NCBI GenBank assembly: GCA_013001365.1
Contig: JABDMQ010000038.1
Location: 1 to 27,971 of the forward strand
Length of the DNA: 27,971 nt
Source of the DNA: Flavobacteriaceae bacterium
GTDB taxonomy: Bacteria; Bacteroidota; Bacteroidia; Flavobacteriales; Flavobacteriaceae
Direction: 5' to 3'
Below, in pieces: positions 1 to 8,493 of this stretch; position 1 is the first letter of the stretch; every line of letters starts with the position of its first letter. Made by a program: the position numbers and the translations under genes. The notes under the pieces were generated by a model. That model was not told the DNA's origin. It ran no database searches and was given only the letters and a program-made list of their open reading frames with translations.

Positions 1-584
1 TTTAAAGGCAGTGATAAACTCACTATAAGTTGATCAGGACGTGTGTCCAATCTACTGGCATTCGCACCATTGTTAGTAAGGAAATTAGCCTCGTTCTCCG
101 AAAACCCTCTTTCATACCTTAGGTCAACGCCAAATCCTTCAAAGTTAGCAGCAATTCCGAAATTAAAACCAACTGAGAAGTCATTTTCAATATCATTGAC
201 ATTGATGCCGTCGAAATCAGAATCAAGAATATACTGTAGAGCTGGACCTCCAAAAACGCTTAAGGGACCAATTACCTTAGCACCTACTAATAAGGGAGCA
301 TCTAACTTCTTCATCGAATAATCTTGGCTTTGATAATCACTTTTGGTGCTTGTGTAAACCAATTCAGGTTTGAAGTAAACGCGGCTACCGATCTTTCCAA
401 ATACACCAAGATGAAATCCAACATTCCTGTCAGGGTTTTGGGCATTGGCGCTGATGGATTCAAAATAATCCCCATTGCCATTATAGTTTAGACCGGCTTT
501 TATGCCATATCCACTGTTTGATTGAGCAATGGACGTAAAACTGAATGCGGTGGTTAATACTGCAATTAAAAATAGATTTCTCAT
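1..584 (-). CDS. Outer-membrane beta-barrel protein (PorT-like), 3' end cut off by the window edge
   Basis: About 194 residues are visible from the ATG at 584 to the window edge. The protein begins with a clear signal peptide (MRNLFLIAVLTTAFSFTSIA, then QSNSGYG), so it is exported. The mature part alternates short hydrophobic and polar strands with turns, such as GIKAGLNYN, GFHLGVFGKIGSRVYFKPEL and LLVGAKVIGPLSVFGGPAL, and reaches LIVSLSLPL at the edge. This is the pattern of the small Bacteroidota outer-membrane beta-barrel families (PorT / OMP_b-brl type). The alternating final strand suggests that only a few residues are missing. It lies 49 bases downstream of the transketolase genes on the same strand and could be cotranscribed with them; no terminator is seen between them. 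The ligand or specific role is unknown. Family-level assignment only. Confidence 0.75.
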   Translation of the reverse strand, partial: MRNLFLIAVLTTAFSFTSIAQSNSGYGIKAGLNYNGNGDYFESISANAQNPDRNVGFHLGVFGKIGSRVYFKPELVYTSTKSDYQSQDYSMKKLDAPLLVGAKVIGPLSVFGGPALQYILDSDFDGINVNDIENDFSVGFNFGIAANFEGFGVDLRYERGFSENEANFLTNNGANASRLDTRPDQLIVSLSLPL

Positions 585-633
585 AATCTTCGTTTAATGA
601 TTAATACTTCTTGTAAACGAATTAAAGACAACA

Positions 634-1584
634 TTATTTCCTTTTTGTTACGGTTTCAACTGCATTAATGATTGCATGACTGTTCAATCCGTATTTTTCC
701 AGTAACTGTGCTGGAGTACCGGATTCGCCAAAAGTATCTTGCGTAGCAATGAATTCTTGAGGCGTAGGATAATGTGTGGAGAGAACCCTAGCAACACTTT
801 CGCCCAATCCGCCTAAATAATTATGTTCTTCCGCAGTTACGATACATCCGGTTTTCTTGACCGAACGTAAAATGGCGTCTTTGTCCAAGGGTTTTATTGT
901 ATGTATATTGATGACTTCCGCAGAAATCCCTCTTTCGTTCAAGGCTTTTGAAGCCTCCAAGGCTTCCCATACCAAATGTCCGGTTGCAACGATAGTTACG
1001 TCATTGCCTTCTGTCAAGGTTACTGCCTTTCCTATTTCAAACGTCTGGTCCTCTGGTGTGAAATTTGCAACCTTTGGCCTACCGAACCTTAGATAAACCG
1101 GGCCATAATGTTCAGCTATGGCAAGAGTGGCCGCTTTTGTTTGGTTATAGTCACAGGTATTTATAACGGTCATGCCCGGAAGCATTTTCATTAGGCCAAT
1201 ATCTTCTAGTATTTGATGAGTGGCGCCATCTTCACCAAGGGTTATTCCTGCGTGAGATGCACAAATTTTAACATTCTTATGAGAATATGCTATGCTCTGT
1301 CTTACTTGGTCGTAAACTCGCCCTGTAGAAAAATTAGCAAAAGTTCCAGTAAATGGAATTTTCCCACCTATCGTCATACCAGCCGCTAATCCCATCATAT
1401 TCGCTTCTGCAATTCCTACTTGAAAGAATCGCTCAGGATGATTGGCCTTGAATTCATCCATTTTCAATGAACCAATAAGGTCGGCACATAAGGCAACAAC
1501 ATTCTTGTTGATCTTTCCTAATTCTGTTAATCCTGCTCCAAATCCAGATCGTGTATCCTTGTTTCCTGAGTTGGTATATGTTTT
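634..1584 (-). CDS. Transketolase, C-terminal (pyrimidine-binding plus C) subunit
   Basis: A 316-residue half-transketolase carrying the pyrimidine-binding domain and the C-terminal domain of the thiamine-diphosphate enzyme. With the neighbouring N-terminal subunit it would form the cytosolic transketolase of the non-oxidative pentose phosphate pathway. Visible family features are RSGFGAGLTELGK near the start, the FFQVGIAEANMMGLAAGM segment (the Glu that activates the cofactor lies in the GIAEANM motif), ASHAGITLGEDGATHQ, and a C domain with VTAEEHNYLGGLGESVA. I chose the ATG at 1584 (MKTYTNSGNKDTRSGFG), which matches the family N-terminus and leaves a 19-base gap after the upstream stop. An in-frame ATG at 1617 would add 11 residues and overlap the upstream gene by 14 bases, so it is less likely. 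Split transketolases are common in this phylum. Confidence 0.93.
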   Translation of the reverse strand, partial: KTYTNSGNKDTRSGFGAGLTELGKINKNVVALCADLIGSLKMDEFKANHPERFFQVGIAEANMMGLAAGMTIGGKIPFTGTFANFSTGRVYDQVRQSIAYSHKNVKICASHAGITLGEDGATHQILEDIGLMKMLPGMTVINTCDYNQTKAATLAIAEHYGPVYLRFGRPKVANFTPEDQTFEIGKAVTLTEGNDVTIVATGHLVWEALEASKALNERGISAEVINIHTIKPLDKDAILRSVKKTGCIVTAEEHNYLGGLGESVARVLSTHYPTPQEFIATQDTFGESGTPAQLLEKYGLNSHAIINAVETVTKRK

Positions 1585-1603
1585 CATTTCTGGAAGTGTT
1601 CTA

Positions 1604-2449
1604 TTAATAGTCTCCAATTGTCTCGATATTTTGGGCTAATCCAATAGCCAGTTGTTCATCATTAGGTGCTTTACCGTGCCATGCATGTGTATGCATCATA
1701 AAATCAACACCATTACCCATTACCGTATGAAGCAGTACACAAATTGGTTTTCCTTTTCCGGTCATGGACTTGGCCTTGGCCATCCCGATCAGTATGGCCT
1801 CGATATTATTTCCTTCTTCGATGTCCAGTACATCCCAACCGAATGCTTCGAACTTACTTCTAAGGTCTCCCATTGGCAGTACATCGTCAGTTGCACCATC
1901 AATTTGTTGCCCATTGAGATCAATAGTAGCAATAATATTATCGACCTTGTTACCTGCAGCATACATTATGGCCTCCCAATTCTGTCCCTCTTGAAGCTCT
2001 CCATCACCATGAAGACTATACACTAAATGAGCATCGTTGTTGAGTTTCTTAGTTTGAGCCGCGCCCAATGCAACAGACATGCCTTGCCCCAAGGAACCAG
2101 ATGCAATGCGCACTCCAGGCAAACCTTCATGCGTTGTTGGATGACCCTGTAACCTCGAATTGATCAGTCTGAAGGTGTTAAGCTCATCCACTGGAAAATA
2201 ACCCGAACGAGAAAGGACACTATAATAAACCGGAGATATATGACCATTGGACAAGAAGAAAATGTCTTCTTCTTTGCCATCCATATCGAATCCATCTTTT
2301 CGGTCCATTATTTCGTTATAAAGAGCCACAAAGAATTCGGCACAGCCCAAAGATCCTCCAGGATGTCCCGAATTCACTTTGTGCACCATCCTTAGGATAT
2401 CCCTTCTAACTTGAACGACCAAGTCTTCTAATTGTTTAATATCTGCCAT
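1604..2449 (-). CDS. Transketolase, N-terminal (TPP pyrophosphate-binding) subunit
   Basis: A 281-residue protein matching the thiamine-diphosphate pyrophosphate-binding half of transketolase. SGHPGGSLGCAEFF (residues 27-40) is the usual substrate/cofactor-contacting N-terminal motif. HGDGELQEGQNWEA (147-160) followed by IDLNGQ forms the GDG...N metal and diphosphate-binding motif. The protein ends at 281 residues, where the next gene supplies the pyrimidine-binding and C-terminal domains, so the two gene products should assemble into one enzyme. It is first in the leftward transcription unit and has a strong Bacteroidota-type promoter 26 bases upstream of the ATG. Possible flux link: the product of the gluconate operon at 17.8-21.1 kb (ribulose-5-phosphate) feeds the pathway in which this enzyme acts. 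Confidence 0.94.
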   Translation of the reverse strand: MADIKQLEDLVVQVRRDILRMVHKVNSGHPGGSLGCAEFFVALYNEIMDRKDGFDMDGKEEDIFFLSNGHISPVYYSVLSRSGYFPVDELNTFRLINSRLQGHPTTHEGLPGVRIASGSLGQGMSVALGAAQTKKLNNDAHLVYSLHGDGELQEGQNWEAIMYAAGNKVDNIIATIDLNGQQIDGATDDVLPMGDLRSKFEAFGWDVLDIEEGNNIEAILIGMAKAKSMTGKGKPICVLLHTVMGNGVDFMMHTHAWHGKAPNDEQLAIGLAQNIETIGDY

Positions 2450-2474
2450 TAATTATTGTTTGTTATTAAAGCAT

Positions 2475-2504
2475 CAAAAATAGTTTTTTGACGAGCCTTC
2501 TCAA
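2475..2504 (-). promoter_or_regulatory. Bacteroidota-type promoter for the transketolase genes
   Basis: On the minus strand, TATTTTTG (2475-2482) matches the -7 consensus TAnnTTTG exactly. A TTG within TTTTG (2502-2504) lies 19 bases upstream as the -33 element. Transcription would start a few bases downstream, giving a short leader before the ATG at 2449. Confidence 0.75.
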
Positions 2505-2590
2505 AAGGAGTAAGTCGGCACTTATTAACGAAAACGATTGAATTGCTAACAATTTTGATTTTATTAAGGAAGTAATGAATTTTAGTTATT

Positions 2591-2598
2591 TATCTTTG
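2591..2598 (+). promoter_or_regulatory. Probable -7 promoter element for tgt
   Basis: TATCTTTG is an exact TAnnTTTG match 20 bases before the tgt ATG, in the divergent intergenic region facing the transketolase promoter. I do not see a well-placed TTG -33 element, so this promoter may be weaker or depend on an activator. Confidence 0.5.
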
Positions 2599-2617
2599 AT
2601 CGCTCACGATATTCTCA

Positions 2618-3748
2618 ATGATTTTCAATCTCGAAAAGCAAGATCTCAAAACCAATGCTAGGGCAGGGACCATAACCACTGACCATGGCACCATCGAAAC
2701 TCCTATTTTCATGCCGGTTGGAACAGCTGCAACCGTTAAGGGTGTGCATCAAAGAGAGTTGAAGAATGACATTAGGCCAGACATCATATTAGCGAATACC
2801 TACCATCTTTTCTTGAGGCCTCAAATTCCAATCCTCGAGCAAGCAGGTGGTCTCCATGAATTCATGAATTGGGACGGTAATATCCTAACAGATTCTGGTG
2901 GTTACCAAGTATATTCTCTATCTGCCAACAGAAAGATAAAGGAAGAAGGAGTGAAATTCAAGTCGCATATTGATGGTAGTATGCATATGTTCACACCCGA
3001 GAATGTCATGGAGATACAGAGGAGCATAGGGGCAGATATCATCATGGCTTTTGATGAATGTACACCATACCCATGTGATTATGATTATGCAAAACGGAGC
3101 ATGCATATGACCCATAGATGGTTGGATCGTTGCATCTCTCATTTAGATAAAACACCTCTCAAATACGATCATTCTCAGGCTTTTTTCCCTATAGTGCAAG
3201 GTAGCACCTATAAGGATCTAAGAAAGCAATCTGCTGAGTACATAGCTAATTCTGGTGCTTTAGGCAATGCAATTGGTGGACTTTCTGTGGGAGAACCAGC
3301 TGAAGAAATGTATGCCATGACAGAAGTCGTTTGTGATATCTTACCAGAAGACAAACCTAGATATTTAATGGGTGTAGGTACGCCAATCAATATTCTGGAG
3401 AACATAGCGTTAGGAATAGATATGTTTGATTGTGTTATGCCAACTCGTAATGCGCGTAACGGGATGCTTTTTACAGCAGATGGGACCATTAACATCAAGA
3501 ACAAGAAGTGGGAAGATGATTTTTCACCAATAGATGAGATGAATTATACGTTTGTAGATACTGAATATTCAAAAGCCTATCTCAAGCATTTGTTCTCCGT
3601 AAATGAGATGCTTGGCAAACAGATTGCAACGATACATAATCTAGGGTTTTATCTTTGGTTGGTCAGGGAAGCAAGAAAAAAAATCATTTCAGGAGATTTT
3701 AAGACATGGAAAGACCAGATGGTGAAAAAAATGAACAAAAGACTTTAA
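2618..3748 (+). CDS. tgt: tRNA-guanine(34) transglycosylase
   Basis: A 376-residue queuine/PreQ1 tRNA-ribosyltransferase. It swaps the wobble guanine of GUN-anticodon tRNAs for PreQ1 in the queuosine pathway. Visible TIM-barrel motifs are IILANTYHLFLRP, the catalytic-Asp motif LTDSGGYQVYSLS, FKSHIDGS, MAFDECTPYP, AIGGLSVGEP with RYLMGVGTP, and FDCVMPTRNARNGMLF, which carries the nucleophile region and the tRNA-contacting R-N-A-R. The classical zinc site near the C-terminus (CxCxxC...H) is not present: the corresponding stretch reads IDEMNYTFVDTEYSKAYLKHL. As I recall, other Bacteroidota Tgt sequences also lack these cysteines, so this is probably a lineage trait and not decay. The gene starts at 2618 and its TAA abuts the next ATG. 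Confidence 0.96.
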   Translation: MIFNLEKQDLKTNARAGTITTDHGTIETPIFMPVGTAATVKGVHQRELKNDIRPDIILANTYHLFLRPQIPILEQAGGLHEFMNWDGNILTDSGGYQVYSLSANRKIKEEGVKFKSHIDGSMHMFTPENVMEIQRSIGADIIMAFDECTPYPCDYDYAKRSMHMTHRWLDRCISHLDKTPLKYDHSQAFFPIVQGSTYKDLRKQSAEYIANSGALGNAIGGLSVGEPAEEMYAMTEVVCDILPEDKPRYLMGVGTPINILENIALGIDMFDCVMPTRNARNGMLFTADGTINIKNKKWEDDFSPIDEMNYTFVDTEYSKAYLKHLFSVNEMLGKQIATIHNLGFYLWLVREARKKIISGDFKTWKDQMVKKMNKRL

Positions 3749-4825
3749 ATGAAAATACTTGATTGGTACATATTGAAGCGTTATTTGGTCACATTCTTGA
3801 TGCTTCTTCTCCTGTTCATACCGATTGGTATAACCGTTAATCTTGCTGAGAAGATTGACAAGATGCTGGCCAATGAAGTTCCCTTTGGAGAAATTGCTGG
3901 GTATTATCTGGATTTTACTGTTTATTTTGCCAATCTACTATTCCCATTATTTCTTTTCTTATCTGTAATTTGGTTTACTTCCAAACTTGCTAATAATACA
4001 GAAGTGGTCGCATTCTTGAGTTCAGGGGTCTCGTTCTCAAGATTCTTGAGGCCTTATTTAATCGGGGCCACTATTGTTGCTACCTTCGCATTGATCTTGG
4101 GAATGTATTTGGCACCAATGGCGAGCAAAGGATTCAATGAGTTTGAATACAAGTATTTCAAGAAAGGAAGAAAGGACCGACAAAATCAAAATGTTTATCG
4201 ACAGATAAATGATAACGATTACATCTTTGTTAGCAATTTCAATATCAAGGATAAAAGAGGAACCAACTTTACCTTAGAACACTTCGATGGTAATAGATTA
4301 GAGTATAAGATTTCTGCCAACAATATTCGTTACATCGAAAAAGACAGCACTTATCGTCTTATTAATTATTTAAAAAGAACAATTGGTGAAAATGAAGATA
4401 TATGGGAATCTGAGAGACGAAAGGATACCTTGTTCACCTTTGATCTTGAGGATCTTACGCCAGTTGAATATATTGCTGAAACCTTGAATTATATTGAACT
4501 TACTAAATTCATTAAAAAAGAACAGCTAAGAGGCTCTTCGAACATTGGAAGATATCAAGTTGTTAAATACAGGAAATGGAGCTTACCTGTCTCTGTGTAC
4601 ATTCTAACTATTATTGCTGTTGCTGTTTCTTCTATTAAACGTAGGGGAGGAATGGGTGTTAACTTAGCCTTTGGAATTTTTATTGCAATGGTGTTCGTGT
4701 TTTTCGATAAGGTATTTGGTGTTATGGCAGAGCAGTCCGATTTCTCACCTATAATTGCAGTTTGGTTTCCTAATGCACTATTTGGTATTTTAGCTATTTA
4801 CCTTCTATATAATGCCAAACGTTAA
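3749..4825 (+). CDS. LptF/LptG (YjgP/YjgQ) family permease
   Basis: A 358-residue inner-membrane protein of the LptF/LptG family, the transmembrane partners of the LptB ATPase that extract lipopolysaccharide and push it toward the outer membrane. The architecture fits: the N-terminal MKILDWYILKRYLVTFLMLL signature and three N-terminal hydrophobic segments (about residues 12-32, 56-76 and 100-120), then a soluble periplasmic beta-jellyroll region (about 130-270). Three C-terminal helices follow, ending in FGILAIYLLYN. Its ATG immediately follows the tgt stop codon, and its end overlaps the next gene by 14 bases, so the three genes form one transcription unit. Only one permease of the usual LptF/LptG pair is present here; the partner would be elsewhere. 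Confidence 0.87.
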   Translation: MKILDWYILKRYLVTFLMLLLLFIPIGITVNLAEKIDKMLANEVPFGEIAGYYLDFTVYFANLLFPLFLFLSVIWFTSKLANNTEVVAFLSSGVSFSRFLRPYLIGATIVATFALILGMYLAPMASKGFNEFEYKYFKKGRKDRQNQNVYRQINDNDYIFVSNFNIKDKRGTNFTLEHFDGNRLEYKISANNIRYIEKDSTYRLINYLKRTIGENEDIWESERRKDTLFTFDLEDLTPVEYIAETLNYIELTKFIKKEQLRGSSNIGRYQVVKYRKWSLPVSVYILTIIAVAVSSIKRRGGMGVNLAFGIFIAMVFVFFDKVFGVMAEQSDFSPIIAVWFPNALFGILAIYLLYNAKR

Positions 4826-5711
4826 ACTCAAGAATTACCTTCATTTACATTTCTTGGTATTCATTGCTGGTTTTACGGCAATTCTCGGAGAGTTAATCAC
4901 AATTACTGCAATACCCTTGGTGTGGTATAGAATGGTAATAGCATTAGCCCTGATGTATCTCTACATTAAGATAAAGGGAATCAGAATCAAGATTGGCTTC
5001 AAGTTCATGTTAAGATTCTCTTTGGCTGGTGTGATAATTGCGCTGCATTGGATCACTTTCTTCGGCGCCATTGACGAAGCAAATGTTTCTATTGCATTGT
5101 CCATGTTTTCTACAGGTGCTTTTTTCGCCTCCATTATTGAGCCTTTGATATATCGGAGAAAAGTCATTTGGTATGAAATGTTATTTGGTATACTTGTTAT
5201 CATAGGTGTTGCGATAATAACACAGAGTGAAATGAAATACTTAACGGGGATTGTTCTCGGAATTGTTTCTGCTTTTCTATCCTCCTTGTTTGCAGTGATC
5301 AATGGTAAATTCCAGGAACAGCATTCAGCGACGACCATTTCATTTTATGAATTCATAGGTGGAATAATATTCATTACTATTTTCATTGAGCTTTCAAGAG
5401 GAGGGTTTTCAAAAGAGTTCTTCATTTTAAGTACAAGCGATTATGGTTACTTGTTCATTCTGGCTTCCGTCTGTACGGCGTATGCTTTCATAGCAGCTGT
5501 TTACGTAATGCGATATATAAGCCCATATTCTGTAGTGCTTACCTATAATCTAGAGCCTATTTATGGCATCTTGCTCGCCTTGCTTCTTTTTCCAGAAAAG
5601 GAGAAAATGAGTCATCAATTCTATATTGGAGCAATACTTATTATTACAACGGTTCTTCTTAATGGTATTATCAAGAATTCAGGAGCGTTAAAAAGGAAGG
5701 CTACTAATTGA
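4812..5711 (+). CDS. EamA/DMT-family transporter
   Basis: A 299-residue integral membrane protein made of about ten hydrophobic helices in two similar halves, as in the drug/metabolite transporter (EamA) superfamily. Recognisable features are the N-terminal helix LHFLVFIAGFTAILGELI, then VWYRMVIALALMYL with the conserved Arg of the first repeat, WITFFGAIDEANVSIALSMF, and in the second half YEFIGGIIFI, AYVMRY-like segments and VVLTYNLEPIYGILLALLLF, which is the classic EamA ending. It begins inside the end of the upstream permease gene (14-base overlap), implying translational coupling. The substrate cannot be told from sequence. Confidence 0.88.
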   Translation: MPNVKLKNYLHLHFLVFIAGFTAILGELITITAIPLVWYRMVIALALMYLYIKIKGIRIKIGFKFMLRFSLAGVIIALHWITFFGAIDEANVSIALSMFSTGAFFASIIEPLIYRRKVIWYEMLFGILVIIGVAIITQSEMKYLTGIVLGIVSAFLSSLFAVINGKFQEQHSATTISFYEFIGGIIFITIFIELSRGGFSKEFFILSTSDYGYLFILASVCTAYAFIAAVYVMRYISPYSVVLTYNLEPIYGILLALLLFPEKEKMSHQFYIGAILIITTVLLNGIIKNSGALKRKATN

Positions 5712-5739
5712 CCTTTCCTATTTAAAGTTTTTATATTTG
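5708..5739 (+). promoter_or_regulatory. Bacteroidota-type promoter for accA
   Basis: TTG at 5708-5710 (inside the preceding stop region) and an exact TAnnTTTG element, TATATTTG, at 5732-5739 are separated by 21 bases. The block TATTTAAAGTT...TTATATTTG-ACC is nearly the same as the rRNA-type promoter at the right end of the window, which suggests a strong, growth-linked promoter. Confidence 0.75.
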
Positions 5740-5776
5740 TACCAACTAACTAATCAACTAATAAAAGGTATATTCT

Positions 5777-6730
5777 ATGGAATATCTAGAATTTGAATTG
5801 CCAATAAAGGATCTACAAGACCAACTGGAAAAATGCCAGTTGATAGGAGAAGAGAGTGATGTAGATGTTACAGAGACTTGTAAGCAGATCGAGAAAAAAC
5901 TAGCCGAAACAAAGAAAGAAATCTACAAAAATCTTACGGCATGGCAGCGAGTTCAGTTATCAAGACACCCTAATAGGCCTTATACTCTTGATTATATAAA
6001 TGCAATATGTGGAGACACCTTTTTAGAACTCCATGGCGATCGCGGTGTAAAGGATGATAAAGCGATGATAGGGGGACTTGGTAAGATAGGTGATCAAAGT
6101 TACATGTTCGTAGGGCAGCAGAAAGGTTTCAATACCAAAACAAGGCAATATAGAAATTTTGGTATGGCCAATCCGGAAGGCTATAGGAAAGCCTTAAGGT
6201 TAATGAAATCTGCCGAGAAATTCGGCATTCCAGTTGTAACGTTAATTGATACTCCTGGAGCTTACCCTGGACTGGAAGCCGAAGAAAGAGGACAAGGAGA
6301 AGCCATTGCTAGGAATATTCTTGAAATGACAAGGCTCAAGGTGCCCATAATAACCGTAATAATTGGTGAGGGAGCTTCTGGTGGGGCTTTAGGTATAGGA
6401 GTAGGAGATAAGGTTCTTATGTTAGAAAATACTTGGTATTCCGTTATTTCTCCTGAAAGCTGCTCTTCGATCCTATGGAGAAGCTGGGAATTCAAGGAGC
6501 AGGCAGCGGAGTCATTGAAGTTAACTGCTACCGACATGAAGAAATTGAAATTGGTAGACGAGATCATAAAAGAACCATTAGGAGGTGCTCATAACGATCG
6601 TGAAAAGACATTCTTGACCGTTAGGGATACGATTGCAAAATCGTATGAAGAATTTAAAAACTTATCACCAAAAGAATTGGTGAAACAACGAATGGAAAAA
6701 TATTTAGATATGGGAGTTTATAAAGGCTAA
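5777..6730 (+). CDS. accA: Acetyl-CoA carboxylase carboxyltransferase subunit alpha
   Basis: A 317-residue AccA, the alpha half of the carboxyltransferase that moves the carboxyl group from biotin (on AccB) to acetyl-CoA, giving malonyl-CoA for fatty acid synthesis. Length and features match the family: the N-terminal coiled-coil region (residues 1-55), WQRVQLSRHPNRPYTLDYI, FLELHGDRGVKDDKA, GQQKGFNTKTR with NFGMANPEGYRKALRLMK, the crotonase-fold core TLIDTPGAYPGLEAEERGQGE, and GEGASGGALGIGVGD, which provides an oxyanion hole. AccD, AccB and AccC are not in the window. It has its own promoter and is followed by a strong terminator, so it appears to be monocistronic. Confidence 0.97.
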   Translation: MEYLEFELPIKDLQDQLEKCQLIGEESDVDVTETCKQIEKKLAETKKEIYKNLTAWQRVQLSRHPNRPYTLDYINAICGDTFLELHGDRGVKDDKAMIGGLGKIGDQSYMFVGQQKGFNTKTRQYRNFGMANPEGYRKALRLMKSAEKFGIPVVTLIDTPGAYPGLEAEERGQGEAIARNILEMTRLKVPIITVIIGEGASGGALGIGVGDKVLMLENTWYSVISPESCSSILWRSWEFKEQAAESLKLTATDMKKLKLVDEIIKEPLGGAHNDREKTFLTVRDTIAKSYEEFKNLSPKELVKQRMEKYLDMGVYKG

Positions 6731-6755
6731 TCCTTTAAACATCACATAACATTAT

Positions 6756-6785
6756 AAACCTGAAGTAAGTGCTTCAGGTTTTTTT
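6756..6785 (+). terminator. Rho-independent terminator after accA
   Basis: Stem AAACCTGAAG / CTTCAGGTTT (6756-6765 with 6772-6781), a six-base loop, then a run of T. It lies 26 bases after the accA stop. Confidence 0.88.
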
Positions 6786-6791
6786 ATGCTT

Positions 6792-6832
6792 GTTAACAAT
6801 TTTTTCGAGTTATTAACAGTTTAATTGTTAAC
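6792..6832 (+). repeat. Inverted repeat of GTTAAC boxes upstream of dnaB
   Basis: GTTAACAATT (6792-6801) and its exact reverse complement AATTGTTAAC (6823-6832) flank a third, imperfect box, ATTAAC, at 6812-6817. The outer boxes are about three helical turns apart. It could be an operator for a dimeric or tetrameric regulator, or simply AT-rich coincidence. Confidence 0.35.
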
Positions 6833-6897
6833 TTATAGTGGACAATGAAAATGTCTTGTTTTAACATAATTATTACAAATTCTCTACATTCGCTCAA

Positions 6898-8436
6898 GTG
6901 AAACAACCCGACCAAATAAAAGGCTTTAAAGTTGATAAAAGCACTCTAATTAATCTCGAACGAGGGAAAATACCTCCGCAAGCACTTGATTTAGAGGAAG
7001 TTGTGTTGGGAGCGATGATGATTGACAAGAAAGGTGTCGATGAGGTAATTGATATATTAAGCCCTGAAGCCTTCTACAAAGAGGCCCATCAACATATCTT
7101 TGAATCTATTTTCCAGCTATTTGAAAATAGTGAACCTATTGACTTATTAACCGTTTCTAGCCAGCTTAAGAAAAATCAGAAGCTGGATATAGTAGGTGGT
7201 GATTTTTACCTGATTTCCCTCACTCAAAAGGTATCTTCATCAGCTCATATCGAGTTTCATGCCAGGATAATACTCCAGAAATTCATACAACGGAGTCTGA
7301 TCAAGATCTCAAGTGAGATCATAGAGGATTCTTATGATGAAACAAAGGATGTTTTCGATCTTTTGGACAATGCAGAAGCAAAGTTGTATGAAGTGACCCA
7401 AGGCAACATTAAGAAGTCTAGTGAGACTGCTCAAAGTTTGGTCATCCAGGCAAAAAAGAAGATCGAAGATATTTCCAATAAAGAAGGATTGAGTGGCGTG
7501 CCATCGGGATTTGATAAAGTTGATAAACTCACATCCGGTTGGCAGGAAAGCGACCTGATAATAATTGCAGCTCGGCCTGGTATGGGTAAAACGGCATTAA
7601 CATTATCGATGGCAAGGAATATCGCCGTCAATCAAAATATACCTGTAGCATTTTTCTCTTTGGAAATGGCATCGGTTCAATTGATAACGAGATTAATATC
7701 GAGTGAGACTGGACTATCTTCTGAAAAATTGCGAACAGGACGTTTAGAAAAACATGAATGGGAGCAACTCAATGTAAAGGTCAAGGGACTAGAGAAAGCC
7801 CCACTGTTTATTGATGATACACCTTCACTATCAATTTTCGATCTACGTGCGAAGGCCAGACGATTGTCATCTCAGCATGGTATTAAGTTAATAATTGTTG
7901 ACTATTTGCAATTAATGACATCAGGAAGCAGTCAAAAAGGCGGTAATCGAGAGCAGGAAATTTCTACGATATCAAGGAACCTTAAAGCCTTGGCTAAAGA
8001 ACTTAGTGTTCCTGTTATTGCTTTGTCTCAGTTATCTCGTGCAGTAGAGACCAGAGGTGGTAGTAAACGACCTTTGCTTTCTGACCTTCGTGAATCTGGA
8101 GCAATTGAGCAAGATGCAGATATTGTATCGTTTATTTATAGACCTGAATATTACAAGATCGACGAATGGGATGATGAAGATCGATCACCTACAGAAGGCC
8201 AAGCAGAATTTATTGTTGCCAAGCATAGAAATGGTGGATTGGATTCCATTAGAATGAAATTCATCGCACATCTTGGTAAATTCGACAACCTTGATGATTT
8301 TGATTCACCATTCGAGTTCCATAGTAAGATGAATGCGGCTAATGATGATACATTCAAGCCAGAAACCTTCCCAACAACGGATGAAGCATTCGGGCCAGCG
8401 GATGACCTTGACGACGATAACGAGGTGCCTTTCTAA
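6898..8436 (+). CDS. dnaB: Replicative DNA helicase DnaB (GTG start)
   Basis: A 512-residue hexameric replicative helicase that unwinds DNA at the fork. The N-terminal domain (about residues 25-130, PPQALDLEEVVLGAMMIDKKG) mediates hexamer formation and primase contact. After a linker comes the RecA-like motor: Walker A ARPGMGKT (225-232), FFSLEM, the Walker B strand IIVDYLQLM, LSQLSRAVETRGGSKRP, LSDLRESGAIEQDADIV with the arginine-finger region, and KHRNGGLDSIRMKF. The acidic C-terminal tail (about 470-512, rich in D and E) is a common variable extension. No ATG precedes the conserved region; GTG at 6898 gives the usual family N-terminus and the next Met (residue 40) would cut into the N-terminal domain. 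Upstream lies the GTTAAC inverted repeat. Confidence 0.96.
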   Translation: MKQPDQIKGFKVDKSTLINLERGKIPPQALDLEEVVLGAMMIDKKGVDEVIDILSPEAFYKEAHQHIFESIFQLFENSEPIDLLTVSSQLKKNQKLDIVGGDFYLISLTQKVSSSAHIEFHARIILQKFIQRSLIKISSEIIEDSYDETKDVFDLLDNAEAKLYEVTQGNIKKSSETAQSLVIQAKKKIEDISNKEGLSGVPSGFDKVDKLTSGWQESDLIIIAARPGMGKTALTLSMARNIAVNQNIPVAFFSLEMASVQLITRLISSETGLSSEKLRTGRLEKHEWEQLNVKVKGLEKAPLFIDDTPSLSIFDLRAKARRLSSQHGIKLIIVDYLQLMTSGSSQKGGNREQEISTISRNLKALAKELSVPVIALSQLSRAVETRGGSKRPLLSDLRESGAIEQDADIVSFIYRPEYYKIDEWDDEDRSPTEGQAEFIVAKHRNGGLDSIRMKFIAHLGKFDNLDDFDSPFEFHSKMNAANDDTFKPETFPTTDEAFGPADDLDDDNEVPF

Positions 8437-8493
8437 TCGTTAATATTACTTTAAACATTTCTTGCAGGAGATATTTTTAAGTATCTTCAACCT

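Noticed and set aside
1585..1617. Upstream ATG for the transketolase C-subunit
   Set aside because: It adds 11 residues not typical of the family and creates a 14-base overlap, while ATG at 1584 fits the family start.
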